NCBI RefSeq assembly: GCF_020520425.1
Contig: NC_079487.1
Span: 12,509,501 to 12,573,500 of the forward strand
DNA length: 64,000 nucleotides
Source: Spinacia oleracea
Taxonomy: Eukaryota; Streptophyta; Magnoliopsida; Caryophyllales; Amaranthaceae
Direction of reading: 5' to 3'
The notes under the pieces were generated by a model. That model searched no databases and was not told the DNA's origin. It saw only the letters and a program-made list of their open reading frames with translations. Each line of letters starts with the position of its first letter. The stretch's first letter is position 1. This document shows positions 11,560-21,239 of this stretch, one piece after another. The translations under genes were made by a program, and so were the position numbers.

Positions 11560-12205
11560 GTTCGCCCACCCTCAGCGGGCGGGGTCTGCGTCACTAGCCA
11601 CGCAGGTCCTCAGTTTTTCGAAGAATAAAAGTCTTCAAATTTAAAATAGGCTCGCCATCTTCAGCCGGCGGGGTCTACGGCGCAAACCACGTAGGTCCTT
11701 ATTTTCAAAAAAAAAAAAAAAACAACAAAAAAACAACAAAATAAAATTTCAAACAGATTCGTCCACTTCTATCGGACGGGGGGTCAACCCTCAGCGGACA
11801 GGCTCGCCATCTTCAGCCGGCGGGGTCTACGTCACAAACCGCGTAGGTCCTTATTTTCAAAAAACAGATTCGTCCACTTCTATCGGACGGGGGGTCCACC
11901 CTCAGCGGACAGGCTCGCCATCTTCAGCCAGCGGGGTCTACGTCACAAACCGCGTAGGTCCTTATTTTCAAAAACATCAAACAGATTCGTCCACTTCTAT
12001 CGGACGGGGGGTTCACCCTCAGAGGACAGGCTCGCCATCTTCAGCCGGCGGGGTCTACGTCACAAACCGCGTAGGTCCTTATTTTCAAAAAAAACATCAA
12101 ACAGATTCGTCCACTTCTATCGGACGGGGGGTCCACCCTCAGAGGACAGGCTCGCCCACCTTCAGCGGGAGGGGTCTGCGTCACTAACAGCGCAGGTCCT
12201 TAGTC
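11560..12205. repeat. Minisatellite of 112-121 bp in the Tat/Ogre 3' untranslated region
   Basis: A unit containing GATTCGTCCACTTCTATCGG, the GGCTCGCCATCTTCAGCCGG box and a CGTAGGTCCTTATTTTCAAA tail starts near 11754, 11869, 11990 and 12109. Partial units lie on either side (from 11560 and to 12205). The array is between the antisense gene and the polypurine tract. Tandem arrays at this place in Tat-lineage elements are a known seed of genomic satellites. Confidence 0.85.
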
Positions 12206-12679
12206 GCTACAGCGATAACTTTTATTGGTTTTCCCTTTTTCCAAAAATTAAAGGATTGGTTTGTTGGATTTTCCTTCGTTTTACATCCTATAAAAACAAG
12301 GGGGTTTTCTCGTTTAGCTAGCCCTGAAAATGAGAATCTTTAAAAAACGTTTTACCTCGTGATTGGGCTTGGCCAGGCCCAATTACACTTTGCAGCTTTA
12401 ATTTCGAAAACATCTGTAGTTACTCCCAATGACAAAGTGAGGGAGTTTCTACGCATCTTTAGATCCTTCCAATGACAAAGTGAGGAAGTTTCTATACTAT
12501 CAGTTGACAAATCCCAATGACACGTGAGGGATATGTCGACACTTCAAGTGATGACCCTTAAGTCAAATGTTATCACTCGGGGGCTCGTGAGACCCTCGCA
12601 AAATAGGTCACATACACCATGGCTTGTGTGACGCACTCCGTCTAATACTTTGACCATCGTCTTACTCCAAGACTCAGTC
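12206..12679. other. Tat/Ogre 3' untranslated stretch
   Basis: No coding frame of note. Three imperfect copies of a CCAATGACAAAGTGAGG phrase (near 12426, 12470 and 12514) precede the polypurine tract. Confidence 0.5.
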
Positions 12680-12690
12680 AAAGTGGGGGC
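12680..12690 (+). other. Polypurine tract of the Tat/Ogre element
   Basis: AAAGTGGGGGC lies four bases before the LTR start at 12695. Its place and strand identify the LTR that follows as a 3' LTR of a plus-strand element. Confidence 0.75.
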
Positions 12691-13156
12691 TAACTGTAGA
12701 CACCTACTTTTGTCCCCATTCCCGGAAGGGAAAGGTTCGATGATGAAAGCATAAAAACTCCACTTGACAACGCATCTCCTATAAAATAAACGAATCTCGA
12801 TTCCCCGTTTCATTTCACCCGAAACCTGCTATTTATGGAAACCTGCTAAAAATAGTAACTGCCGTAACTTGTAGTTGTTAAAAGTGGCAAATCATAAAAG
12901 ATAGAAACCTGTCAGAATTAGGTGTTGCATTCCAACATAAATCTTAAATGAGATAGAAAACTGCGAGAATCCTATTCCTAATAGGATTCGGAAATAAGAG
13001 TTACGTATTAATTAAAATCCTAACGAACCTAGAGTTCGTAACGGGCCCAGACGCATTCCGTCACAAAATTGATACGCGCTAAAAGACTCAAATTAATCTC
13101 AAACTCTACGGATTTTAGGAATCCGAATCTGACTAAACAAAACTGCCCAGACCCTA

Positions 13157-13214
13157 TTTTCAACGCCTGGCTCTGGGCGCCGAAATCTTCGGCGCCCAGG
13201 CCTGGGCGCTGAAA
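13157..13214. repeat. GC-rich double-dyad module, copy 4 (inside the LTR)
   Basis: TTTTCAACGCCTGGCTCTGG, then GCGCCGAAATCTTCGGCGCC (a 20-base palindrome-rich core), then CAGGCCTGGGCGCTGAAA. It lies about 80 bp upstream of the LTR TATA box. Confidence 0.85.
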
Positions 13215-13290
13215 ATACCTGGGTACGTCTCTTTTCCTAATTCTTTGTGGATTAGAACTCTGCAATTCTATCTTTCCACGAACTCTTCCC

Positions 13291-13298
13291 TATAAATA
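13291..13298 (+). promoter_or_regulatory. TATA box of Tat/Ogre LTR
   Basis: TATAAATA in the context CTTCCCTATAAATAGACCCC, conserved in the other LTR at 57058-57065. It sets the likely start of the U3-driven transcript. Confidence 0.7.
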
Positions 13299-14193
13299 GA
13301 CCCCTAGTTTCGACGTGAAAGAACACACAACAACACATAATATACTCTGAGTATTGACTCTAAACCCCTTAGCCTAAGCCTCTCGCTGCGAAACTGTTCA
13401 CGCGTTCTGTCGCAATCGATCCATAAATCGAACAGAACGTATCCTGTCCCATAATCGAGATTCGTTAAATAAAAAGGAGAAATAGCAAAGTCAAAGTGGT
13501 TAGTTTTCTGAGAACCGTGACGCACCTCTCAAGGGTGCGTCGTAATGTGTCCCTTTTCGATGATTTAACTGCTTTCCTCGCCCTTTTTATGAACTGTTAA
13601 ACTAACCTAATATGATTGTTCTATCACGCCTAATAAATATAATATTTTTGGGAAATCGGATTATCATGCTAGGTCCCTTAATGCTATTTAAATCAGATAA
13701 TCACGATCGAATTAGTATTATATGTTGCATATTGCTAAAATCAATTCAGATTAGTTTAATAGTTAACGCATGTCCCTTCAATTATTTATGCTGAGCTAGT
13801 AAGGATATCCTGCCTCTGGAGTTATCGACGAGCGAATTACTCCTCTCGGTAGTTACAGTCCCCCGATCCCTCAATCTCTACCTTACAGGTGTATATTGAG
13901 AGATCCCCACACCAGGGATCACAAGGGAACCTACGGCCATCGTGGTCAAACATAATTGCACTCCCTTTATGTCACGATAACCGGGTTTTGTCAGTTTTTC
14001 TCATTGTTGTTAAAAACTGAATGGCGACTCCTATATTACTAGTCAATTGGGTGTATACTCACAGGAAATCCAATTACACTTGATTGAATAAAAATAATCG
14101 TCACACCCACGAGGGACAAGGTCACGCATTAGCCTCGCGCTTTTTCGACCCCTCACAAGCCACCCTCACCACTTGGGTGGTTCTTATGGTTTA

Positions 14194-15497
14194 TGTTGAC
14201 CCTAAAGTTTTGATGATGACAAAGCAAACTCCTGACAATTGGTTAAGTTATGTTGCATAATAGGTTCCGAGATCCTTAGAGGGATAATGCTAAGTTAAGG
14301 AGATCCTGAGTTGGATAAACTAAGCAACGTGGAATATAAGCAAGTAATTGATCCATGTCAGACACTACATTGAAGAAATAATCATTAAGCAAGACGAGAT
14401 CCTTAGGCGAGTTCCTAAGGCGAGATCCTCATATATTATGTGGATACTCGATGTTCCAGAGAAGGAACAAATTGGGAAGACTTCGAGTGAAGCTTCTAAA
14501 GGTGCAACATGAAGACTACAACATATGAGTTTATGTTTAGGATTTATGTAAGTATTTAATATTGTTTATACGTAATTTGGAACGAAAGGAACCTAAGTAT
14601 TTTGGTACGTTTTAAATTGAAATATATTAACTGTAATTATAAAAGAGTTTTAAGTTGGAAAATCTTTGTTAATAAATAAAATGAATTTAATTAATAAATG
14701 TAAACATAGGATTCTGTTTTCATTCTCCTTGTTTCTCAAGCAAAAGATTTTCCATGATCCTTAAAACTCTCCCACGTATTTCTATTTAAACGTGCATTTA
14801 GTGTTTTGATTTGGTCTCCCTGTTTCTCTCCAACTATGCCCATGTTACTGAGCAGTAACTGTTAGTGGGAAGTTGAGGAGAACATGGGTACCCAACCTTA
14901 GGTAAAACTCTCCTATAAAAGGAGAAGAGTTTTGGCTTTTCAAAACACAACTGATTTCTACAAAATCTATCTTAAAGAGCTTAAACGTTTTAAAAGAATC
15001 AGTTGGCAAAATAGAGTGTTCCTTGAGTTCCTTATTATTATAAGCTTTATTACGTACTAGAATCTATCTATCATATTGTATTTTGGGTTTAAGGATTGAG
15101 TGATCCTTGAGTGACTTAAGTCAAAGAGAGAAAGATTGACTTAGAGTTAAGTCAAAGAGAAACAGAGCGACTTAGAGTTAAGTCAAAGAGAAAAGGAGCG
15201 ACTTAGAGTTAAGTCAGAGAGAGAAAGAGGAGCACAGTAATCGAAGGGGATTGCTGTGGGGAACTCGTGTTCGAGAGGAACTCGAGTTAAAGAGTGTATT
15301 TGTAATAGAGTTATTGCATTAATACAAAAGAGTAGTGAGGTTCTTCTTGATTAGGGTCAAGAAGGTTCCTCCGTTTTATATCTTTCTTCGCTCATTGTTC
15401 TCAGTCTCTTTATTGTTTAAATTCCGCAAGAAACTTACTCAAGTTCCCAAGAAACAATTCACCCCCCCTCTTGTCAAGTGTTCCTACTGAACTATCA
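14194..15497 (+). repeat. 5' LTR of SIRE-like element (1304 bp)
   Basis: Starts TGTTGACCCTAAAG and ends GAACTATCA. It contains a TATA box and a run of GACTTAGAGTTAAGTCAAAG repeats near 15110-15215, where one 6-bp unit is missing relative to the 3' LTR. Confidence 0.95.
14914..14920 (+). promoter_or_regulatory. TATA box in 5' LTR of SIRE-like element
   Basis: TATAAAA within CTCCTATAAAAGGAGAAG, repeated identically at 20645-20651 in the 3' LTR. It is the likely promoter of the genomic transcript. Confidence 0.7.
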
Positions 15498-15499
15498 GT

Positions 15500-15511
15500 T
15501 GGTATCAGAGC
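15500..15511 (+). other. Primer-binding site (initiator Met tRNA)
   Basis: TGGTATCAGAGC begins two bases after the 5' LTR and is the standard plant copia PBS, complementary to the 3' end of tRNA-iMet. Confidence 0.9.
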
Positions 15512-15563
15512 AGGATCTCACAAAAATACAGGAAACCCTGTTGAGAAAAAGTTCCTGGAAAGT

Positions 15564-17894
15564 ATGAACGCTTACGAGAAACTCGAGGAAGGTTATTCCA
15601 CTCAAAGACCTCCAATGTTCAACGGGAAATTCTACACCTACTGGAAGAACAGGATGGAGATCTATATCAAGGCAGAGAACTATCAAGTCTGGCGAGTCAT
15701 AGAAGTCGGTGATTTCAAGGTAACAATGACCAATGCTCAAAATGAGGTAGTTCCTAAACCCATGTCTGAATTTACTAAGGAAGATTTTGAGAAATTAGAA
15801 ATCAATGCAATGGCTGTGAAAATCTTGCATTGCGGCCTTGGACCTCACGAACATAACAGAGTTATGGGGTGCAAGAGCGCAAAGCAAATCTGGGATCTCC
15901 TTCAAATAACTCATGAGGGAACTAATGAGGTCAAACGTTCTAAAATTGATTTATTAATGTCTAAGTATGAACGTTTTGAAATGCAACCAAGAGAAACAAT
16001 CCAGGAAATGTTTACTCGTTTCACTAACATTACTAATGAGCTAGTTTCTCTTGGAAGAATTATTCCCTCTGATGAACAGGTTAGGAAGATCCTAAGGAGC
16101 ATGCCACAGGATGATAGATGGAGAACCAAGGTCACTGCATTGTTTGAAACAAAGGACTTCACCAAATTCAACATTGAACAATTGGCGGGATCCTTGATGA
16201 CTCATGAATTACATCTAGGAGCAGCTGTTCCTGAGAACCGAGGCCTTGCTCTCAAGGCTGAGGAACAGGAGGACTCAGAACCTGATGAAGATGAGGTTGC
16301 TACGTTGGTCAGAAGAATGAAAAGATTTTACAGGAACTCTAAACCTGGAAATCTAAGAGGAAGGAACTCAATGAGAAAACCAAGCGGTTCCAAGTCTGAC
16401 CAAGGATGTTTCAAGTGCGGTGATTCTGACCATCAAATCAAAGACTGCCCTCAGTGGGAAAATGAAAAAGGGAAAGGCAAGGGAAAGGATCAATATAAGG
16501 AAAGATTCAACAAATCCACCTTTGCCAAGCCCAACTTCAAGAAGGCAATGATCGAAGCTTGGGAAGAAGCCACTGACTCGGAAGAAGATGAGGATCAACC
16601 AGAAGAAACAGCAAACCTTTGTCTTATGGCAAAGATCGATGAATCAACACAAGATCCATCAAGTGAAGTAAGTTCCTCAACTCTTCAATCTCTGTCTGTA
16701 AATAAATTAGTGGAATTATTGATAGAAACTCTAGACATTTTTAAAAAGCTTATAGTAATAAAGGCTCAAAGTGACAAGGCAATGGAACTTAGCAAAGAAC
16801 ACACAACCTACCTCGATAATGTTAAATCTGATGTACATGGTAGGTTCTTTCAGTTGCCTGACAGGAACACCTCTCTTAAAGACTCTTTTAAAAGTGTTGA
16901 AAATGTACATATTATGCTTGATGAAACTAATGAAGTTCAGGAACAGAAGGATTTCGAAAATGGTTTGATTCACTTCACAGATAACAATGAGGAAACTTCT
17001 CCAGCTAGACAACATAAAGAGACAGTTGAATCAGGAGTTCAAGAAATCAAAGTGAATCAGGGAGTTCCTACTCAAGAGGAACAAGATCTTAGAGTTCATG
17101 ATCCAGAAGTTCCTGTTCCTGAGGATCACCCTATTATTAAACAGGAACAAGGAACTCGAGGATCTCAAGGAACTCAAGAAACAGAAGTAACTGAGGAAAG
17201 TTTGAATATTCTTGTGGCTCAATCTCAACCTAAGCCATGGAAACATCAGAGTTCCTCTCCAATGGATCTGATCGTCAGCGACATTGAAAGAGGAATTGTG
17301 ACAAGATCTGAACTCAGGAACTTCTGTACTTTCCATGCGTTCCTCTCCATAATCAAGCCAAATAACCAGAAGGGGATAGAACTCAAATGGATGTACAGGA
17401 TCAAGCTTGATAAACGTGGAACAATGGTCAGGAACAGAGCAAGGTTAGTTGTTAAAGGCTACAATCAACAGGAAGGTACTAATTTCGAAGAAACTTTTGT
17501 TCCTGTTGTTAGATTAGAAACTATAAAAACTTTAATTATTTTTGCAGCCCTTACAGAAATTAAGTTGTACCACATGGACGTCAAACGTGTCTCCATAAAT
17601 GAATTTTTTAAAAAGGACGTATGTGTGGAACAACCTCCCCATTATAAAAATCATGAATTTTCAAATCACATCTATAAGCCTGACAAAGCTCTCCATGGGT
17701 TAAAGCAAGTTACAAGATCGTGGTGCAAAATATTATCTAAAATCCTTCTGAAAAATGATTTTAAACGAAGCAGATATGACAAAAATTTATTCTTAAAATC
17801 AAAAGGAACTGACTCACTAGTTGTACAATTTTACGTTGATAATATACTGTTTGGTACAACTAATGAAAATTTGTGCAAGGAACATGCAAAGTAA
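15564..17894 (+). CDS. Gag-RT fusion polyprotein of SIRE-like element, protease and integrase absent
   Basis: The first ATG after the PBS is at 15564 (MNAYEKLEEGY); the frame is also open upstream into the LTR, but without an ATG. The frame encodes about 776 residues. The N-terminal 250 residues are copia Gag (FNGKFYTYWKNRMEIYI, IWDLLQITHEGT). A CCHC zinc knuckle, CFKCGDSDHQIKDC, follows, then an acidic linker. The protease and integrase that should follow are missing. The frame resumes in the pre-RT linker (MDLIVSDIERGIVTRSELR), passes through RT blocks (ARLVVKGYNQQEGTNFEETF, YHMDVKRVSINEFF, ALHGLKQVTRSW) and stops just after FYVDNILFG. Copia RT normally has YVDD, so a catalytic Asp is Asn here, and the thumb and RNase H are absent. 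The protein could form particles but should not reverse-transcribe. The long open frame in a young element suggests that Gag, at least, is still selected or only recently released. Confidence 0.9.
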   Translation: MNAYEKLEEGYSTQRPPMFNGKFYTYWKNRMEIYIKAENYQVWRVIEVGDFKVTMTNAQNEVVPKPMSEFTKEDFEKLEINAMAVKILHCGLGPHEHNRVMGCKSAKQIWDLLQITHEGTNEVKRSKIDLLMSKYERFEMQPRETIQEMFTRFTNITNELVSLGRIIPSDEQVRKILRSMPQDDRWRTKVTALFETKDFTKFNIEQLAGSLMTHELHLGAAVPENRGLALKAEEQEDSEPDEDEVATLVRRMKRFYRNSKPGNLRGRNSMRKPSGSKSDQGCFKCGDSDHQIKDCPQWENEKGKGKGKDQYKERFNKSTFAKPNFKKAMIEAWEEATDSEEDEDQPEETANLCLMAKIDESTQDPSSEVSSSTLQSLSVNKLVELLIETLDIFKKLIVIKAQSDKAMELSKEHTTYLDNVKSDVHGRFFQLPDRNTSLKDSFKSVENVHIMLDETNEVQEQKDFENGLIHFTDNNEETSPARQHKETVESGVQEIKVNQGVPTQEEQDLRVHDPEVPVPEDHPIIKQEQGTRGSQGTQETEVTEESLNILVAQSQPKPWKHQSSSPMDLIVSDIERGIVTRSELRNFCTFHAFLSIIKPNNQKGIELKWMYRIKLDKRGTMVRNRARLVVKGYNQQEGTNFEETFVPVVRLETIKTLIIFAALTEIKLYHMDVKRVSINEFFKKDVCVEQPPHYKNHEFSNHIYKPDKALHGLKQVTRSWCKILSKILLKNDFKRSRYDKNLFLKSKGTDSLVVQFYVDNILFGTTNENLCKEHAK

Positions 17895-19115
17895 ACAAGC
17901 AGAAAGAAGCACGGGAAAATGAGATTGGACCTCGGGATGATCAAGCTGAGATAAGTAAGCAGGAAAGTTCCTCACAAGGTATTACTTTTATAGATTTATG
18001 CATAACTACTATATACCATTATAAATACATGTGCGTAAAGCATAACTGAAGTTTACCATTGTTAAGGAACAACTAAAAATTTAGAATTAAAATATGTATT
18101 TAATTAGTCAGTAATATGAGATACGTGATTCAAACAGTTCCACTAAAATATGAGGATCATGGATATATATTTTTTCTTTTACAATTTTTTTCCCTTTTAT
18201 TTATTTTATTTTTCCACCAATTATTTTTATTTTCTTTTATAAATATATCCAATTTCTTTTATTCCATTAAATTTTATTTTTTCCAAAATTAAAAGCTGAT
18301 GGATCACACCTATGGATCTCTCATACCCAAGGCCACTACAAATTCAAATCTCACCAATTCAAAACACATGATCCTTTCCAAACACAAGGAACCCTAAAAA
18401 TTAAAAATCCCCAAATTAAAACCCTAGCCATGAAAAACACCCAAACTGAAAACCACCACCACCACCATCACCGGCGGCCGGACCCAACAGACCACGACCA
18501 CCGGCGACCTCGGTTCGGCGACCGGACTCGACCCGGCCAATCGACTGAGCCCACCCGCTAGCCTCGAGCCCAGCCGCGAACCACCACACATTCGTACTTC
18601 TCCCCAGCCACGAACCACCACCTCCTCACCCCACAACAACCCTCGGCGCCGGCCACCCACACTAACCCGTCGTCCGACTCCGACAAACCAAACACCGTTC
18701 CTGTTCCCCTAAACACCGAACCGTCCGCGAACACCAGCCCTCACTCCACCCAGTTCGCGAACGCAAACCCTCGCCCTGCCCGTTCGCGCCCACCATCGAT
18801 TCCCAGACCCGTTCGCGACCCGCCTGCCCTGTTCGCAACCACAAACCAAGCCCCGACCCGTCAGAGAAAAACCCACACCCCCCCGTGTTTCTGTTCAGTT
18901 CGCCGAGAGATAAGGAGGCCCAACACCGACCCGCGTTGGGTGGTGAGGTTATTACATAAACCAAAAAAAAAAAAAAAATACGGATTGTTCTAAGGGGGAA
19001 ATTACCTCATTCCGTGTTCCTTCGGTTGATGATGTAAATATGGTGACAAGGGTTTGCAATTAATATTGAAGATTTATGGGTTATGTGTTATATTAAAAGG
19101 ATGGCGTTGTTATAC

Positions 19116-19147
<32 letters not shown>

Positions 19148-19909
19148 TAAATATGAAAGGGTTAACAACGTGGTTCCTAAGGTAAACAGTCCTCTGTTGT
19201 TTGTTGATACATCTTTTGATAATGAGAATATTGATGAGAAAGTGGAAGAATTAAAGGAAGCAGTAGAAATTGAGAAAAGATGTGGATCGATATGAAGTTG
19301 TGAAAGGACCAACCTACACTTGCTACATACCAAAACCATCCTCCCTGATCCTAGCTGTGTTACATTATGCTTTTGATTTTTTTTGGAATTTTTTATTTTA
19401 TTTTTCATATTCTTTTTGGTATGTAACCCTCTGTTGGAAAACATACGATTTTTATTCTTTTATTTCCGTGGAACTCCTAAAAGATCGTATCTCTAAAAAC
19501 TTGGCTTGTTAATTATTATGTTTTATATTCGAATTTAGTACGTTGGAACTTAACTTTGAGGCTAACTTAGTTTGCCAACCGTTGATCGGAGGGCGCTATA
19601 ATCGGTATATATTAGTACTGTATTTTTCTACTTTTTGTTAATGCCAACAGGGGGAAATGAATGCAAACTTAACTTAAATTGATCACTTGAGTCCGTCTCA
19701 CTACTCTCTTCTCGATGTAAGTTTATAAAATTTTATTTCTCGTTTTTAATTTTATTTTCGTTTATTAAAATTAATTTCAATTTTCCTTAATTTCATTTAG
19801 GAAATTTAGATTAATTTTTATAAAAATACTTTATTTAATTTATTGTTTTATATTTATGCTTATTGATTATTATTGCATTTAGTGAAAGTTTGCTTTTGTT
19901 GTCATCACC
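17895..19909 (+). other. Unrecognised internal segment of SIRE-like element
   Basis: The stretch has no recognisable RT, RNase H or env-like domain. It changes abruptly from AT-rich (18150-18300) to GC-rich CCACCACC/CGGCG sequence (18440-18960), which reads as Pro/Thr/Ser-rich peptides with a stop and frame change near 18560. Two A tracts follow (18962-18978 and about 29 A at 19118-19144). A short open frame after the second tract (19145-19295, YERVNNVVPKVNSPLLFVDT) is not recognised. A purine-rich GGGGGAAATG near 19650 resembles a decoy polypurine tract. It could be captured host or foreign transcript, or eroded 3' element sequence. Confidence 0.5.
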
Positions 19910-19921
19910 AAAAAGGGGGAA
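19910..19921 (+). other. Polypurine tract of SIRE-like element
   Basis: AAAAAGGGGGAA directly before the 3' LTR start at 19925; the usual plus-strand priming site. Confidence 0.85.
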
Positions 19922-19924
19922 TAT

Positions 19925-21234
19925 TGTTGACCCTAAAGTTTTGATGATGACAAAGCAAACTCCTGACAATTGGTTAAGTTATGTTGCATAATAGGTTCCG
20001 AGATCCTTAGAGGGATAATGCTAAGTTAAGGAGATCCTGAGTTGGATAAACTAAGCAACGTGGAATATAAGCAAGTAATTGATCCATGTCAGACACTACA
20101 TTGAAGAAATAATCATTAAGCAAGACGAGATCCTTAGGCGAGTTCCTAAGGCGAGATCCTCATATATTATGTGGATACTCGATGTTCCAGAGAAGGAACA
20201 AATTGGGAAGACTTCGAGTGAAGCTTCTAAAGGTGCAACATGAAGACTACAACATATGAGTTTATGTTTAGGATTTATGTAAGTATTTAATATTGTTTAT
20301 ACGTAATTTGGAACGAAAGGAACCTAAGTATTTTGGTACGTTTTAAATTGAAATATATTAACTGTAATTATAAAAGAGTTTTAAGTTGGAAAATCTTTGT
20401 TAATAAATAAAATGAATTTAATTAATAAATGTAAACATAGGATTCTGTTTTCATTCTCCTTGTTTCTCAAGCAAAAGATTTTCCATGATCCTTAAAACTC
20501 TCCCACGTATTTCTATTTAAACGTGCATTTAGTGTTTTGATTTGGTCTCCCTGTTTCTCTCCAACTATGCCCATGTTACTGAGCAGTAACTGTTAGTGGG
20601 AAGTTGAGGAGAACATGGGTACCCAACCTTAGGTAAAACTCTCCTATAAAAGGAGAAGAGTTTTGGCTTTTCAAAACACAACTGATTTCTACAAAATCTA
20701 TCTTAAAGAGCTTAAACGTTTTAAAAGAATCAGTTGGCAAAATAGAGTGTTCCTTGAGTTCCTTATTATTATAAGCTTTATTACGTACTAGAATCTATCT
20801 ATCATATTGTATTTTGGGTTTAAGGATTGAGTGATCCTTGAGTGACTTAGAGTTAAGTCAAAGAGAGAAAGATTGACTTAGAGTTAAGTCAAAGAGAAAC
20901 AGAGCGACTTAGAGTTAAGTCAAAGAGAAAAGGAGCGACTTAGAGTTAAGTCAGAGAGAGAAAGAGGAGCACAGTAATCGAAGGGGATTGCTGTGGGGAA
21001 CTCGTGTTCGAGAGGAACTCGAGTTAAAGAGTGTATTTGTAATAGAGTTATTGCATTAATACAAAAGAGTAGTGAGGTTCTTCTTGATTAGGGTCAAGAA
21101 GGTTCCTCCGTTTTATATCTTTTTTCGCTCATTGTTCTCAGTCTCTTTATTGTTTAAATTCCGCAAGAAACTTACTCAAGTTCCCAAGAAACAATTCACC
21201 CCCCCTCTTGTCAAGTGTTCCTACTGAACTATCA
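19925..21234 (+). repeat. 3' LTR of SIRE-like element (1310 bp)
   Basis: Near-identical to 14194-15497, with six extra bases in the GACTTAGAGTTAAG repeat and one C-to-T difference by eye. It is followed by the GTTTA target duplicate. Confidence 0.95.
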
Positions 21235-21239
21235 GTTTA

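Larger units (their letters stand above)
7650..14157 (+). mobile_element. Tat/Ogre-like Ty3-gypsy LTR retrotransposon, 3' part
   Basis: The segment ends in a 1463-bp LTR (12695-14157, TGTAGACACC...CCTCACA) directly preceded by a purine-rich tract, so it is the 3' end of a plus-strand element. A minus-strand intron-containing gene lies upstream, and a tandem array sits just before the polypurine tract; both are known traits of Tat-lineage elements. The 5' LTR, gag and pol are not in the window. The CACTA element adjoins at 7649/7650. 7650-8252 and 10861-11559 are non-coding by eye and show nothing I recognise. Confidence 0.75.
12695..14157 (+). repeat. 3' LTR of Tat/Ogre-like element (1463 bp)
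   Basis: It begins TGTAGACACCTACTTTTG and ends CCCCTCACA. It aligns along its length with the LTR at 56461-57924, with scattered substitutions by eye. It carries a TATA box (13291-13298) and a copy of the GC-rich dyad module. The 36 bases after it lead to the SIRE-like insertion. Confidence 0.85.
14194..21234 (+). mobile_element. Complete non-autonomous SIRE/Maximus-like Ty1-copia retrotransposon
   Basis: The LTRs at 14194-15497 and 19925-21234 are flanked by a perfect 5-bp target duplication, GTTTA (14189-14193 and 21235-21239). The PBS TGGTATCAGAGC (initiator-Met tRNA) follows the 5' LTR and a purine tract precedes the 3' LTR. By eye the LTRs differ by one substitution (C/T in the TATCTTTCTTCGC region) and a 6-bp indel within short GACTTAGAGTTAAGTC repeats, so insertion was recent. 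The internal ORF lacks protease, integrase and RNase H, so the element needs proteins in trans. Confidence 0.95.

Noticed and set aside
13029..13525. Minus-strand frames of 73-90 codons conserved in both Tat/Ogre LTRs (also at 56796-57291)
   Set aside because: They span the TATA box and the GC dyad module; conservation follows from LTR homology, and no codon-level constraint is visible.
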